This document shows, one piece after another, positions 11,201 through 21,202 of a DNA stretch of 34,107 nucleotides (position 1 is its first letter; each line of letters begins with the position of its first letter). The DNA comes from Apostichopus californicus. Its lineage: Eukaryota; Echinodermata; Holothuroidea; Aspidochirotida; Stichopodidae. The stretch covers positions 1 through 34,107 of the forward strand of contig JAIPMN010001321.1 of NCBI GenBank assembly GCA_020650975.1, read 5' to 3'. The notes below the pieces were generated by a model, which searched no databases, had not been told where the DNA came from, and saw only the letters and a list, made by a program, of their open reading frames with translations. The translations under genes and the position numbers were made by a program.

Positions 11201-14200
11201 AGTCTTATTTTTTCGTTTTAGGAATCAGATTTTTACATATTTTCGATGTATTTATGATTGTTTTATTGTCTGTTTCACTGAGATGGAGTGAAATGCCAAT
11301 TCCTTTTATGGTCAATCAAGATTCTAATATCTTATAATAATTCAACAAGTACACAAAATTTAAAGAAATACTTAAAGAGTGCCACATGTGATACTTTTTA
11401 AGAGAGGTTGTAACTTATAACAGGTATAGGTACGTATAATGTATCCCTCAGCCCCTAGGACCAGCCCCTAGGACCGGCCCCTTATACTTGGGACTGTCAC
11501 CATGTGATCCTGATGGTGTTATAGCATCAGCAACATGTTACAATACTATACTTGTGAGCAAAGTTGCCAAATTATTTTCCCAAATTTGCAAAACCGTTTT
11601 TGCAAAGTTAGCCACTAAAATTTCACACTGAGTGCCTTTTTTTTCAGAAAAATATTTAAAACCAAGTTCATATGATAAACAACTTGGTGCCAACCCCCCC
11701 CCCCCCCATTCCCCCCAAAAAAGTTCATATTGCAGTGAAAAAAGACTATAGGCTGTATGTTGACAACTAGTTTGAAAAGGGAACTTTTCTTGTGGATTTT
11801 AGAGATCTAATATGCAACATAAATAACACCAAACTAAAAAGTCTAAAAGTATTGCTAACACATCTCCTTTGCTTTGTTGTAGATATTACGCACAACCAAC
11901 CGTCCTTCTAAATTATAGACTTTGAAACGATTCAACAAGAGTGACTCAAGCTCAGACAAATCGTCTCTCTCGTTGTGGCCAATCTTCCTTCCTCTACAAA
12001 GTTTATCAGGAAATGGCCGCAAAACCTACGTAAAGGATTCACTGTAGTTACAATATGACAAGACACGTAGCAGGAGTTGGTTTCACAAAATGCTGGCCAA
12101 TGTAAACTAACAAGTGTGTGTGTACTTTACCTTCAATAAATACGGTCAAAGTTTATAGAGACAATAATCCTATTAAGAGAATTTGAGATGGATAATATAG
12201 AATTTAGACTTGTAGCAGATTTTGATTTTAATTTGCTAGGACATGCATTTGCTACTAACAACACTGTACAGCAATCTGACCTAACCTTTCCTGACATGTA
12301 TAGTATATATGTATATATACTGTACCATACATTCCCTTCATGTAAAGAAATTGCAATCCAATTTGAAGGAAAAAAAGCTTTGGATCTAAGAGTTTTCTGC
12401 TTCTTCTGTTGAGACTAACTTTTTCCGAAGAAAATACTTGTCCGTCCTGAAACAGGTATTTCTTCCTGCACATATGTGAATGTTTTGTAACTGAATAGTT
12501 CTTGACCATGAAAGGCTTGATTTACAAAATTAATTTTTGTGTATTGAGTCCTTGGACTAGCGTTACAACTGATCCTATGAGATATAAATTTGTTTTTTTT
12601 GGGGGGGGGGGAAGGGGAGGGGAAAGTATTATGCAAATAGTCAACATAATTATATTTAAAACTAGAGCACCAATGGTGCAGAGCTCATACCTTTTCGAGC
12701 TCAAAAATGTAGGGCCCACAAAACTTTATGGCCCACCAAATTTCAGGCCATTTTTCAGATTCCANNNNNNNNNNNNNNNNNNNNNNNNNNNNNNNNNNNN
12801 NNNNNNNNNNNNNNNNNNNTAACCCCCCCCCCCCCCTCCGTTAGCAGAATCCTGGCCACACCACTGGATGTGATTCCTATTTTCCCCCGTCAAATCCTAT
12901 TTTACCCACTCTCTCAAACAATACCACTGACCTACCCTATTAAACTTTCTCCACTCTACCTGAGCAGACATAACTTCACAAGCACGCCTTCCCAAAATTT
13001 TGGCTGGCTGCCTACATAACTCAGGCTCAAAGACTTCTAAGAATCGGCAAGTGCTGATTGGCTATAGGGCTCTCATGCTTACAGTTCAACAGTTAATAAC
13101 AACTCCCAATCCTGCTTTAATTCCACTAACAGCCTCTGCGAGCTTAACCACAAATGTAAACAAACACTGCAGAGACTGGGAGACAAATTAAAGGAGCTTT
13201 GGCAAAAAGGTGAAGGCTCAGATTTTTTAAACAATGGGGATTAATTGTAATTAATTAACTTTTGACCAAAAATTATTAGGCATCACCTTATTCATACACA
13301 ATCCAACAATCATCAGTTCAACTTTGAATGTGATCAATCAAAATCTTGAAGAGATTGAGATATTTGAAAATATTACAAAGAATGACCCCCGATGACCCCC
13401 TAAATGACATTTGACCTCAATTTTCCGAACACCCCTCGTAGCCCTTATCCCGAGGAACGTTGTGACCAAGTTTCATTATAACTGGCCATACACTGTACGA
13501 ACGGAAGTAATTTGAAAATATAGGGCTGCGGCCCGGGCCACAAAAGACCCCTAGTTGATCTTTGATCTCAAATTCATGAACACCCTGAAGGTAAAACTAC
13601 CATAGTACTATCGTGACAAACCCTCAACATTGTACCATGGAATCTGTAGGAGAAGAAGCATTTTGCGTATTTCCACAAAATGGCCCATTACGGCCCACAA
13701 GTGACCTTTGACCCCAAATTTCGGACCATCTCTGATGGCCCTATACCCAATGGTCTTTGTGTCCAAGTTTCATGAAATTCCATTAAACACTGTGCGAGTG
13801 GGAGCGGTTTTACCAATTGTTGACGGATAGAGTGATAGAGTGATAGACGCCGCACTGTAACAATAGCTCACACAAGCATGCTGGTATGAGCTAAAAATGC
13901 TATAATATGTCTAACATATGATAGTTACAACAAATGAACCAACATCTCACAAGATAGACTTCTTAAAGAATTTTTTTCTGGTTGTCCCTTGGACAACCAG
14001 GTCTTAACTTTTGGTCATAATCTAAACAGTAAAAATGTAACAAGATAACAAAGAAAAGAACAATATGGACACTGTTACAGAGTTGTGTAGGTTTGGTGAA
14101 TAGAGCACCAGCTTTGGGCCAGTAAACCTCCCCATTGAGTCGACCATCTAGGCCTACCAGTATGTTTGATTTCAGTTTCTCAAAAGTGACAGAGGATGAT

Positions 14201-17200
14201 AATATCAATTGGCTGTTTCATCCATTTGGTGGTATTTAATAAAATAAATAAAAATAAATAAAATATTGCTTGACATCTTAGCCATCCGCCAGACCAACTA
14301 CCCCTGTACAGAGTCTGATATTGGTTGTCCAAACAGGAATTTGGTCCTCTCTGACGATTGTTAAATATTTGCTCTCTCATTTTCACAGAGAACACGGTTA
14401 CAGTATTGTGTTAACCTTTGTAAATATGATATCAATAATATGTCATGGCAGGATCCCAATCCTTTAAATATTTATTTTTCACAGAAAAGTGCATAGATCT
14501 GTTTCCACTGTTTAACTACCTTTGCACTCATTGACAGCACTTGATAAGCCCTGGATTTTAGGCTAGGTAGATTGTTGTGTGTATGTACAGGTATTAAACA
14601 CAGGTAAGAGAGGATTGAAGTATAAAATAGTTTGATATAAAGCCCTGGATTTGAGACCGGGTCTGAAGTCCCACCGTTTCTAAAGATCCATAGTTCTCCC
14701 TGATCTCAAATTACAATCATTTGGGCCAAAATAATCTCACATACAATACTTTATCCAGTCTCTGTCCATTCGGTATAATTTATCGGCTATTAACCAGGGA
14801 ATAATTTTTATCCTGTATCGCATAGCACAATACAAGGCAGTTTTGTACACACACTGAGTCACACTATCTTTAATATTTTTTTGGGAAAAAACAAAATCCA
14901 TTAACCTGTGAAATACTACACAATAAATGTGAACACTGAAAATTTTCTCTGAATAATTCAAAATTAAAGGCTATAAGACAGATATAAACTGTAACATGTG
15001 AAAACCTACCCATAATCCAAAGGGATGAGACATTGTCAATATCACCTGCAACGACGCTGTACAGCACAATACCACTGTAGGCTAATTCAACAACGATCCA
15101 ATGGACCAAGCTCGAGCCTCGTCAGTTACAGTACGTGATGAGTTTGTGGAGGGAGTACTGCTCATGTATTTTTGATCGACAGTATCTGCTACTTTTATAG
15201 CTAAGGAAAGTGATAGTTTTTTTACCTGACTGTACAGACAAAAGGAAGTATTTAGAGGTTAATAGGGGAAGCTTTTTCATCTCTTTCTTAAAACATATAA
15301 ATGTGCTAAAGAGGAAGTTACCTATTAAATTTTGAATACGGTTATAGGAGACAAAGAAATGGTATCACCTTGACAACAATATTATTGGTTTTTCGTTTCT
15401 CACTTTCGATACCTTGAGCATGCACAGGAAGGAGGAGTAAATAAAATCCTTTTCCAGTTTCGTTCATAATGAAGTTAAATATTAAAAACGTGGAAAAAAT
15501 GGGTAATTTACAAACCGAAAACAGTTTGTTACAAGTGTTCTCCTTTAGTTGACCAAGTTTGAATTATATAAATTATGGTTTTCTATTTCACCTTTAGCCT
15601 TTCACCTTTGGGATTCAGCAAGCACCAAGAAGTACTGTAATGAGTCCACTTGGGGGAGGGAGCTAATGTAGGATGGGCATAGGCGTAGGAGCCTAATTTG
15701 ATTTGGGGGGACTGTAACGACTTGCCCGAAAAATATAACCAACATTTTTTCGCGCGCTCGGCGCGCACTCAACATCTTAATGTGCATATCATATAGGCAT
15801 TCATCGGTGATTACATCCCATGCAAATAACTGATAAATGCATACATGATATGCACATTAAAAAATATTAAATGAAAAATTTTGGTTATATTTTCCGTGTT
15901 ATTACCCTTCCATATTAATTTTAATTATTGGGGAAGTCGTTACAATAATAATGATTATAATAATATCAGTTTAACCATTGTAAAACACATTGCAAATTAT
16001 TCTTTTTTAGTAGGTGCCCGAAAAATTCTCAGCATATTGCCCGAATTTTCACGAAAAAAATTGAAAAACACATTGCAAATCATTCTTCTCTCAGTAGGTG
16101 CCCGAAAAATTCTCAGCATATTGCCCGAATTTACACCAAAAATTTTGGTTGGGGGCTGCAGCCCCCCCCGCCTCCTACGCCTATGAGGATGGGAAGGGTT
16201 GCAGGGGGGGGGGTTGCTTTCCCTCCCATTGGCTAAATTTCTTTGACTAAGAATGCGAATATGCCAAATAGAGGCTGACAAATCTGCATGATCTGTTTGC
16301 CATCAGTATCCTTGTCCTAAGTGTCTAAACTGTTTCTTGCGCACCTTTACTGAGACCATTTCAACTTAATTCTTGCACCATTTAACAAGTTGCCTCAGTA
16401 GGTGCAAACAGCGTGGAGGTTGAATCACTGGCTTAAACCTAGGTGTGTTCATTCTTTTCTCTTCTTTTATTTCTTCTGACTTTTATTTTTGAAGCCCCAT
16501 AGTCCAGTGGATGACCGGTTATGATCTTTGCTATACGCTTACTGTTACCAGGCCTTGTCTTTTAAAGAAAATTCCAGATGTGCTGGAGATCTCACTCCTC
16601 AAAACTATTATGTGGTCACCCTAACATGTGCAGTTCTTAATGTTAGTTTAGTGTGCTGTTTACATTTGGTGTGTGATTTCAACTACCCTCCTGGTGTTAG
16701 GGTACATTGTACTGTATATGGTACAATAACTAACTGCAAAATACAACTGTTTTCTGTGAATCTAGTTACGGGCCCTACTTAGGTATCTAAATCACACATG
16801 AAAGATCAAATCAAGCTTGGGGTCAGTTTGAAGAATGAAAAAAATACAATAATACTAATAAACTCCTTCAATATTATTGACTCTTTGTTTTTTTTAAAAT
16901 TTAATTAAAACAATTTTTTTTAGGGAGTGTGCCACTTTCTATGGAAAGTGGGCTCCCCTGGTCCTGAAAACTTGAATTTCAACCGGTTTACAAGCTCTGT
17001 GTTTATTGAATGAAGGATAAAGCTTGGATAATGTACAATAACACATGTTCCTTCATCTCTTCTGCTTTCTATGTTCTTGCTGTGTGATATTTGTATCTTA
17101 CAAAGTATTAATACATCGGTGAACTCTGAACACATGATAGTCAACTAGTTTAAAGATGAAAATCAAAGCAATCTGCAAGTAAACAAACCACAGGAAATCC

Positions 17201-19754
17201 TTGAGAGAGAAATATAGTTAAAAATATAAATTTTGAAAGAGGATCTACTACATGTGGACAATTTCCGGTTATGATCCTGAAATTTATAAGGAATCTCTCT
17301 ATATATAGGAACTACTGAATTATCCCTTCTCAACCAGTTGGACCTCATCTTAGCTTCATGCTACCTTTATACTTCCATCTAGTCTTCAAGAGGAAGAAAA
17401 GTTATACCAAGCAGATACATGACAAGGCTAACTTTACATCAACTCTGTGTTGATTTTGCCCATTTTTTTTTTTTTTACGAAAAAGGAAACTTTTGAAATA
17501 ATGCACATATATGTACAAAATTTGACTTTGCCATTGAAGACTCGCCGCAAACCGCGTGCCACCCTCGGAAAAAGTTAGCTTCCGTTGCTTGCAAGTCAAG
17601 TTTTTCCCATTGTTGCTACAAAATGCAGACAGTAAGGAAATGTGATACCTTGTTATCTTTAGTTGGACCTGAGATGTCCATCGCTGTATCGTTAGTACAC
17701 TGTGCTGTGGGTATTGACCGCAGCTGTATGTACTGACTGTACACTAGTGTCTAATTACCGACGGTAGCAAGCTGTGTGTGTATTTTCTGGGATGGATGGT
17801 GGTGTCTAACACTTCTGTTACACCTCATTCGAAACTAGGTCAGATTACCGGCATTAGACGTTTCTATGTTTTATCACAAATTTACGATCGTCCGAGTACC
17901 TTAAATTTTTGCAGTGATTGGGGTTGTAAGTTATTCTCAGACTGCCAAGGCATGCTCCACATGTAAATTTCATGCTCTAAACTTTTAAGAAGCCCAAGAC
18001 TTATGGGTTTTGGGGATTTAAAATGCTGATACTAACCTGTCTCAGCTTAACATACATGTGCATTTCAATCCACCAAGATTTCAAAAATAAGTAAGATTGC
18101 TAGCTAAGGTCTGCCCAACAATTATGCCCTCAAGTGTTTGGATCACACATATGGAAGACAGGCTATACCTGTACAGGAAAATTCCAAACGTTATAGTAAT
18201 ATAAGTCAACAAAGAAGACTTGATAAATATATATTTTTACAGGCAACCTTGACCTTCCTGATAGATCAAAGTTTACACTCAAGTATTTTTAGCCTTGTTT
18301 TTATTGTGAAAATTCCTCACATTTGTTAGGGGTGTTCAACCGTGTTTGTTCAACAACAGTCATTCTCTACTATCCGGGGTTTAAAACACCTTCATGAATC
18401 AAGGTATTGAAAAGGAATACGATGCATTGATAATTGTAATCTCAAACAAAACATAACTCTACATGCAACACGACACATCTTTAGCAACAGAAGTTGAAAA
18501 CTCAAAGAACACAGAGAAAATGTGTTCTTTGGCATCACCAAAGGGGGCGTGGCAGAATGTGTCTCCAAAGTGTTGGTGCCTCCCCCCCCCCCTCCCCCAC
18601 GAATGGATATGCCATGTCCAATAAAAACAATATATAGGTAGGAAGATATATACAACTCTTTGACTTCTACTGACTATAATTTACTTATGTGTCCCTCCAA
18701 AAAGCTGATATAATTTCTGGAAATGATGAAACCACAAAGCTTCATGGGGCTTCGCCTCCTTGACCCCCCCCCCCCCCCGCACCAACATGGATTCCACATG
18801 GTCCTCCCGCTGGAACTCAGGTGCTAGCATGCTTTAACCACATTCTGTGACCCCCCAAATAATACTTTCATTTTCCCGTGCCCCACCCCACCACTTCCAA
18901 ATGTCTGCTTTTCCCATGGAGACGGTTTTCCTTATGATGTGTCAACCTGAATCAACCTGGTTTCAACCAGAAAATAATGTTTTAACCAATAGCAACTCTG
19001 GAAACTGTGTGTCTTAATAATCCCTTATAGAGACATTCTTTCATAAATCCTACCATCAATGAATACAGTGAAAATAAACAGTGCCTCTAAACTTACTGGT
19101 TTGGAGATTTTCGAGATTCAACAATACTTTACCTATCTCTAACCTACTGTGCATCTGCTGCCCATTGCAATCTACCTAACACACAGTACACTTGTAACTG
19201 GTAACAGTTTAGAACTGTGCCCCCTATATCCCACTTCTGGGGACACCCAAAATGAAGTCTGTGACAAAACACACTCTACAGTTAATATACATGGTAGATT
19301 TTGCAGGGGAAAATGGGCAATCATCAATGTGCATATTTTAGGTTTAGGTAGATGGGGAAACTGCTAAATGTGAACTGGAGCCGGGTGAAGTAAATATCCT
19401 GCTCACCCTTTTTCCAGATGCCTCCGATGTGACAATGTTCGGATCGGCTCCGGCCTCCAACAGCAACGTCACGCACTTGATGCTGTCTGCGGTCTCCACC
19501 ATCTCACCCAAGCAGGCTGCGTGGAGTGCCGTTCTGCCATCTTTATCCGTGAAATTGATACACTTTCTCTTAGAACCCTTCAGAATCTCCACCAGCAGAG
19601 CTGGGTTGGAATAGACCGCAGCCTGGTGGAAGACCACACCGGGCTGCCCCTGGGGTACTTCCATCTTATCGGGAGGGGGGGACGGTTCACGCTCCTCGGT
19701 CGACTTCAGATAAGCCTCCATGTAGGCGGCTGCTGTCTTGCCAGGTGATGCCAT
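5115..19754 (-). CDS. Ankyrin-repeat protein gene, 5' portion (four exons, partial)
   Basis: Spliced gene on the minus strand: join of 19754-19407, 8485-8320, 6760-6622 and 5259-5115, giving 266 codons without a stop. Exon ends fall in phases 0, 1, 2 and 0, and each junction restores the frame; introns are 10,921, 1,559 and 1,362 bp and all are GT...AG. The product has an unstructured, Pro/Glu-rich N-terminus (about residues 1-38). It is followed by ankyrin-type helices at about 40-70, 72-105, 115-148, 149-171, then a charged helix (173-190) and more ankyrin units to 266. Hallmarks are GRTALHAA, GADPN, RTPLHIAA and ETPLHLA. No signal peptide is seen, so the N-terminal part is probably cytosolic. 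Ankyrin repeats bind other proteins; the partner is unknown. The 3' end is not recognisable in 1-5114, so the gene probably runs off the left edge. A painless/pyrexia-like TRPA channel is one possibility, unproven. Confidence 0.88.
5260..6621 (-). other. Intron 3 of the ankyrin gene
   Basis: GT at 6621-6620 and AG at 5261-5260. No internal gene is seen. It includes the near-palindrome GATCCTGCTAGGATC at about 5724-5738 followed by GAAACGTCAGGC, a string that resembles sequence seen in dispersed invertebrate repeats, but I cannot name a family with confidence. Confidence 0.8.
6622..6760 (-). CDS. Exon 3 of ankyrin-repeat gene (residues 172-218)
   Basis: The acceptor is TCTATTGTAG (6770-6761). 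The 139-bp exon reads, after completing Glu172, as a strongly charged helix (ERAILRKELERDLLEA) and then a degenerate repeat with DIDKLMLLLRKLGFSAIN and DYKETLLYR. It ends with the donor AG|GTAAGG (intron from 6621), leaving two bases (AG) to be completed by exon 4 as Arg218. The stretch lacks the canonical TPLH motif and looks like a linker between two blocks of ankyrin repeats or a highly diverged repeat. Support comes from the splice sites and from exact phase agreement on both sides. Confidence 0.85.
6761..8319 (-). other. Intron 2 of the ankyrin gene
   Basis: GT at 8319-8318 and AG at 6762-6761. It holds a 20-base A run (7154-7173), a CT-rich stretch (about 7428-7480) and the two-copy repeat described separately at 7998-8210. 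No other gene is seen. Confidence 0.8.
7998..8210 (+). repeat. Direct duplication ending in C-runs, 168 bp apart
   Basis: AACCACGGCATACTAGGCCT followed by AA and 9-10 C, then an ACGTCAT/CCGTCAT block, occurs at 7999 and again at 8167. The intervening 125 bp are not repeated. This may be two fragments of one mobile element or a local duplication. Confidence 0.8.
8320..8485 (-). CDS. Exon 2 of ankyrin-repeat gene (residues 117-171 and first base of 172)
   Basis: The acceptor is a run of about 11 T followed by AG (8487-8486). The exon begins ACT CCA CTC CAT, giving TPLHIAASTGKYDITEKL, a textbook ankyrin helix-turn-helix. It continues with QYGADLDKLDSSG and a second unit starting QTPHLLAEENRDLKMVEF. 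The exon is 166 bp, that is 55 codons plus one base, and ends at the donor G|GTGAG (intron from 8319). The leftover G joins AG of exon 3 to give Glu172. The frame is open throughout and codon composition is protein-like, unlike the A/T-rich flanks. Confidence 0.92.
8549..8930 (+). repeat. Local interspersed duplication
   Basis: The block AGCAACTTCTGGCAATTT through GAGAGTGCAAAATAATCAAA occurs at 8731 and again at 8849 (118 bp offset, few mismatches). The adjacent block TTTTAACTTGGTACTAAAAC occurs at about 8549 and 8809 (260 bp offset). The pattern suggests two overlapping tandem duplication events. Confidence 0.85.
10396..10439. mobile_element. Short palindrome flanked by direct repeats (minimal MITE-like insert)
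   Basis: AGGGAGTTGTT (10406-10416) and AACAACTCCCT (10421-10431) form a perfect 11-bp stem with loop ATGG; GAC/GTC extend it beyond one mismatch. The unit is flanked by the 9-bp direct repeat TAGTCAGAC at 10396-10404 and 10431-10439. The CAGGG...CCCT ends and the 8-9 bp duplication resemble a hAT-type insertion reduced to its terminal repeats. Confidence 0.55.
10539..10577. repeat. Second CAGGG...CCCTG palindrome
   Basis: Arms 10539-10555 (TTTAACCAGGGTGTTGT) and 10561-10577 (ACAACTCCCTGGTTAAA) pair over 17 positions with a single T-T mismatch and a 5-base loop. The core matches the palindrome at 10405-10431. No clean target duplication is seen here. Confidence 0.75.
10641..10890 (+). repeat. 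Two-copy direct repeat, 149 bp period
   Basis: TCTCGATGCAAGGGGACTGG followed by GGTTGAGAGCG occurs at 10654 and 10803, each followed by ATCAGT(C/T)GTTTGG, then GCCCAGGTTCTT and GTGACTTTTCT. The second copy is slightly shortened. No coding signal. Confidence 0.85.
11092..11180 (+). repeat. Short degenerate tandem repeats
   Basis: GGTCATTTTTCTATA(G/T)CTT recurs about every 20 bases (near 11094 and 11114, with a weaker third copy), followed by two copies of ATATCATCACTT. Simple local slippage product. Confidence 0.6.
12765..12819. other. Assembly gap (55 N)
   Basis: Run of N, bounded on the right by TAA and 14 C. The true length is unknown and the sequences on the two sides may not be contiguous in the genome. 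Confidence 0.99.
12820..12866 (+). mobile_element. Right end of a hAT-like MITE, left part lost in gap
   Basis: A 14-C run (12823-12836) is followed by AATCCTGGCCACACCACTG (12848-12866). Its reverse complement starts CAGTGGTGTGGCCAGG, the style of hAT-type terminal repeats. The partner end would lie in the N gap or be absent, so no target duplication can be checked. Confidence 0.4.
13978..14000. repeat. Perfect 10-bp hairpin
   Basis: CTGGTTGTCC (13978-13987), loop CTT, GGACAACCAG (13991-14000). It resembles the CAGGG palindromes in size but has a different arm sequence. Confidence 0.85.
15777..15860. repeat. Long hairpin inside the hAT-like MITE
   Basis: TTAATGTGCATATCAT (15777-15792) pairs perfectly with ATGATATGCACATTAA (15845-15860). 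Inside, GCATTCATC and GATAAATGC can extend pairing with one mismatch. Confidence 0.9.
15983..16148 (+). repeat. Two 83-bp direct repeats inside the MITE
   Basis: Units start AAACACATTGCAAAT at 15983 and 16066; both contain AGTAGGTGCCCGAAAAATTC and CAGCATATTGCCCGAATTT. They differ at only a few positions. Confidence 0.9.
17694..17861 (+). repeat. Dispersed repeat copy B
   Basis: 168 bp matching 4853-5020 in the same orientation with about four substitutions. Homology begins and ends abruptly, so this is a discrete insertion or the edge of a longer element. No terminal repeats are obvious. Confidence 0.9.
18540..18900. repeat. C-run-rich patch, probable MITE fragments
   Basis: Contains C-runs near 18582-18592 and 18764-18778 (15 C), the latter preceded by GGGGCTTCGCCTCCTTGA, a string resembling the C-rich subterminal parts of the hAT-like elements here. 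No intact ends were found. Confidence 0.3.
19407..19754 (-). CDS. Exon 1 of ankyrin-repeat gene (start codon, residues 1-116)
   Basis: The ATG at 19754-19752 begins MASPGKTAAAYMEAYLK. It has A at -3 and G at +4, and an in-frame TAA lies two codons upstream, which fixes it as the first in-frame Met of this exon. The exon codes for a polar, Pro-rich leader (EREPSPPPDK near residues 21-30), a first degenerate ankyrin unit (about 40-70), and a second with GRTALHAA (73-80) and LLLEAGADPN (97-106). It ends after AGG (Arg116) at the donor GTGAGC (19406-19401), phase 0. Joining directly to exon 2 recreates the ankyrin signature GKR-TPLHIAA, which argues that no exon is missing in the 10.9-kb intron. 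The exon is visibly richer in G+C and CpG than its surroundings. Confidence 0.92.
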
Positions 19755-19791
19755 TCTTTAACACGTTTCATCTCAGATTGGTAGCAAAGAC
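19755..19791 (-). other. Possible 5' untranslated exon segment of the ankyrin gene
   Basis: On the minus strand, CTACTACAG ends at 19792 and is preceded by a run of eight T about 25 bases upstream. It could be a 3' splice site, so the ATG exon may be preceded by a separate non-coding exon further right. It could equally be continuous 5' UTR. No TATA box or initiator can be assigned to this gene. Confidence 0.25.
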
Positions 19792-21202
19792 CTGTAGTAG
19801 TTTGATATCAAGAGCCAAAAAAAACCAGAAAAGTTGAGTGACAAAACAAGACATGAATTTAAAGAAGTTGATTTCAAGTTTTGTTTGTTTGTAAGCTGAG
19901 TATATTTACAAGCCATATATAACACAGTACTACTAAAAATAAGGTGCTTCATGATAGGGAAAAACAAAATAATCAAGAGTACACCCACGCTGCTGTCATT
20001 ATTGCAATCGAAAGCTGTGGCTGTTTCACTTACCGCAGAAAAGGAAAATAGCTGATCATTCATTGTAAATTACTATTCGTCCTAAATACTGTTCGTCAAG
20101 AACCGTTCGTTGTAAAAGCCGGGCATTTTTATTTTATTTCTTATTAAAGACCACAAACGTAATATATATGATGTAACGATATTGAATGCTGTGCAACATG
20201 TGTAACAAGGAAATAGGTGGACTTTCAAGATAAACCTGTCACTTATTTTAGACAAATAAACATGTATGCTGGTTATGTATACCAAAAAAATAGAATAAAT
20301 AAATAACAGACCATTCCTCTTCGATGAAGCCAAAAAAGTAAATAAATAGAAAAGCCAAGTAATGACTTTCATTTGTAAAATGAATCCATGATTACATGGT
20401 TCTAAACCAGTGTGAAATTTCCAAGGGGATCATTTTGATAATGTAGCTCATTTTTCTTTAATTTTTGTTTGGTCTTGAAATGACATTGATGGGTTTTCTT
20501 TGCAAATGTGACAAATCATGACAAACTGGGGGTTTACCTTTAGTTGTTTCAGAGTAGTGGTTTGAAATACTTTGATTCAAATAATACTTAAAGGTCACCG
20601 CATGGTGACCCTGATACTTCCCTACAAGTATAACCTATCATCTGTGTTCCATAAATTTTGTACCTCAAGTTGTAGAAAATCACTCTCCTATGTCTAGAGC
20701 AGCAGGGTCATTGACTCTGGCTGTGCCTTGGGGTCAGAATACACTAACAGTTGGGAGTCTGACCCTGTGACCTCACAAATGTTTGCCGATTTCTGACGTC
20801 ACGAAAATTCAAATCTTGCCCGCTAAACAGAAACATGAATTTCAAAACAATATTTCTTCGAGATAAACCGTCATAATCAAATACCTAGTTAACTTCAAGG
20901 AAACCTAACACATCTCCTGTTTCACCACATAGTAGAAATGTCAGTTTTATTTTGAAATGAATAACGAAACTTATGTAGAGAATACTAGAGATTTTGAACA
21001 CAGAAACCACACGTTATCCTGACCCTCGAAATATTGGTCTGGTAAACTCTTCCATTTGTGAACATTCACGAAAATATGCCCAAATCCTGCTAAGTCTGGT
21101 ACTCACAAAGATTACATGCTTAGTACGCTTACATTACATCAGCCGAGTTTTGTAGCAAGGTAATACCCCATGCCACAGCATACACATGAAGAATCTGTGT
21201 GT
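19792..21202. other. Upstream of the ankyrin gene, mostly unannotated
   Basis: AT-rich to 20400, with no recognisable gene. It includes the perfect hairpin GGTCACC-GCAT-GGTGACC at 20593-20610. The ankyrin promoter may lie here or further right, but no core promoter element can be assigned. Confidence 0.5.
20593..20610. repeat. Perfect 7-bp hairpin with 4-base loop
   Basis: GGTCACC (20593-20599), loop GCAT, GGTGACC (20604-20610). Too short to assign a role; it includes the inverted half-site motif GGTCA of nuclear-receptor sites, which may be coincidence. Confidence 0.8.

Larger units (their letters stand above)
12656..13900. mobile_element. Inverted-repeat element with three internal ~150-bp repeats, interrupted by gap
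   Basis: AGCTCATACC at 12682-12691 is mirrored by GGTATGAGCT at 13883-13892. Just outside the left arm is a small hairpin GCACC-AAT-GGTGC (12667-12679). Inside, a block beginning TGACCTTTGACCCCAAATT (variants) followed by GAACACC-like sequence recurs at about 13405, 13556 and 13702; two of the copies also contain (G/T)(A/T)CCAAGTTTCAT. The right end reads CGCCGCACTGTAACAATAGC. This general sequence style is familiar from dispersed non-autonomous elements in marine invertebrate genomes. The N gap and a C-rich insert near 12820-12866 interrupt it. No open frame codes for a recognisable transposase. Confidence 0.5.
15670..16193. mobile_element. Complete non-autonomous hAT-like MITE with 8-bp target duplication
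   Basis: Terminal inverted repeats CATAGGCGTAGGAG (15678-15691) and CTCCTACGCCTATG (16172-16185) match over all 14 bases. The element is bounded exactly by the direct repeat AGGATGGG at 15670-15677 and 16186-16193. An 8-bp target duplication and ends beginning CA are typical of the hAT superfamily. The 508-bp body carries a GC-rich patch (CGCGCGCTCGGCGCGC near 15751), a hairpin (15777-15860), two 83-bp direct repeats (15983-16148) and a C-rich palindrome (16151-16166). There is no transposase frame, so movement would need enzyme supplied elsewhere. It sits in intron 1 of the ankyrin gene. Confidence 0.88.
8486..19406 (-). other. Intron 1 of the ankyrin gene (10.9 kb)
   Basis: GT at 19406-19405 (GTGAGC) and AG at 8487-8486 after a T tract. 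It contains several mobile elements and local repeats listed separately, and one 55-N assembly gap. Between them, for example 9000-10380, 11200-12650 and 16200-17690, I see AT-rich sequence with no recognisable gene on either strand. Confidence 0.85.

Noticed and set aside
13963-14395. Overlapping minus-strand open frames of 71-81 codons
   Set aside because: Overlap one another and a perfect hairpin; no recognisable protein content or splice sites.
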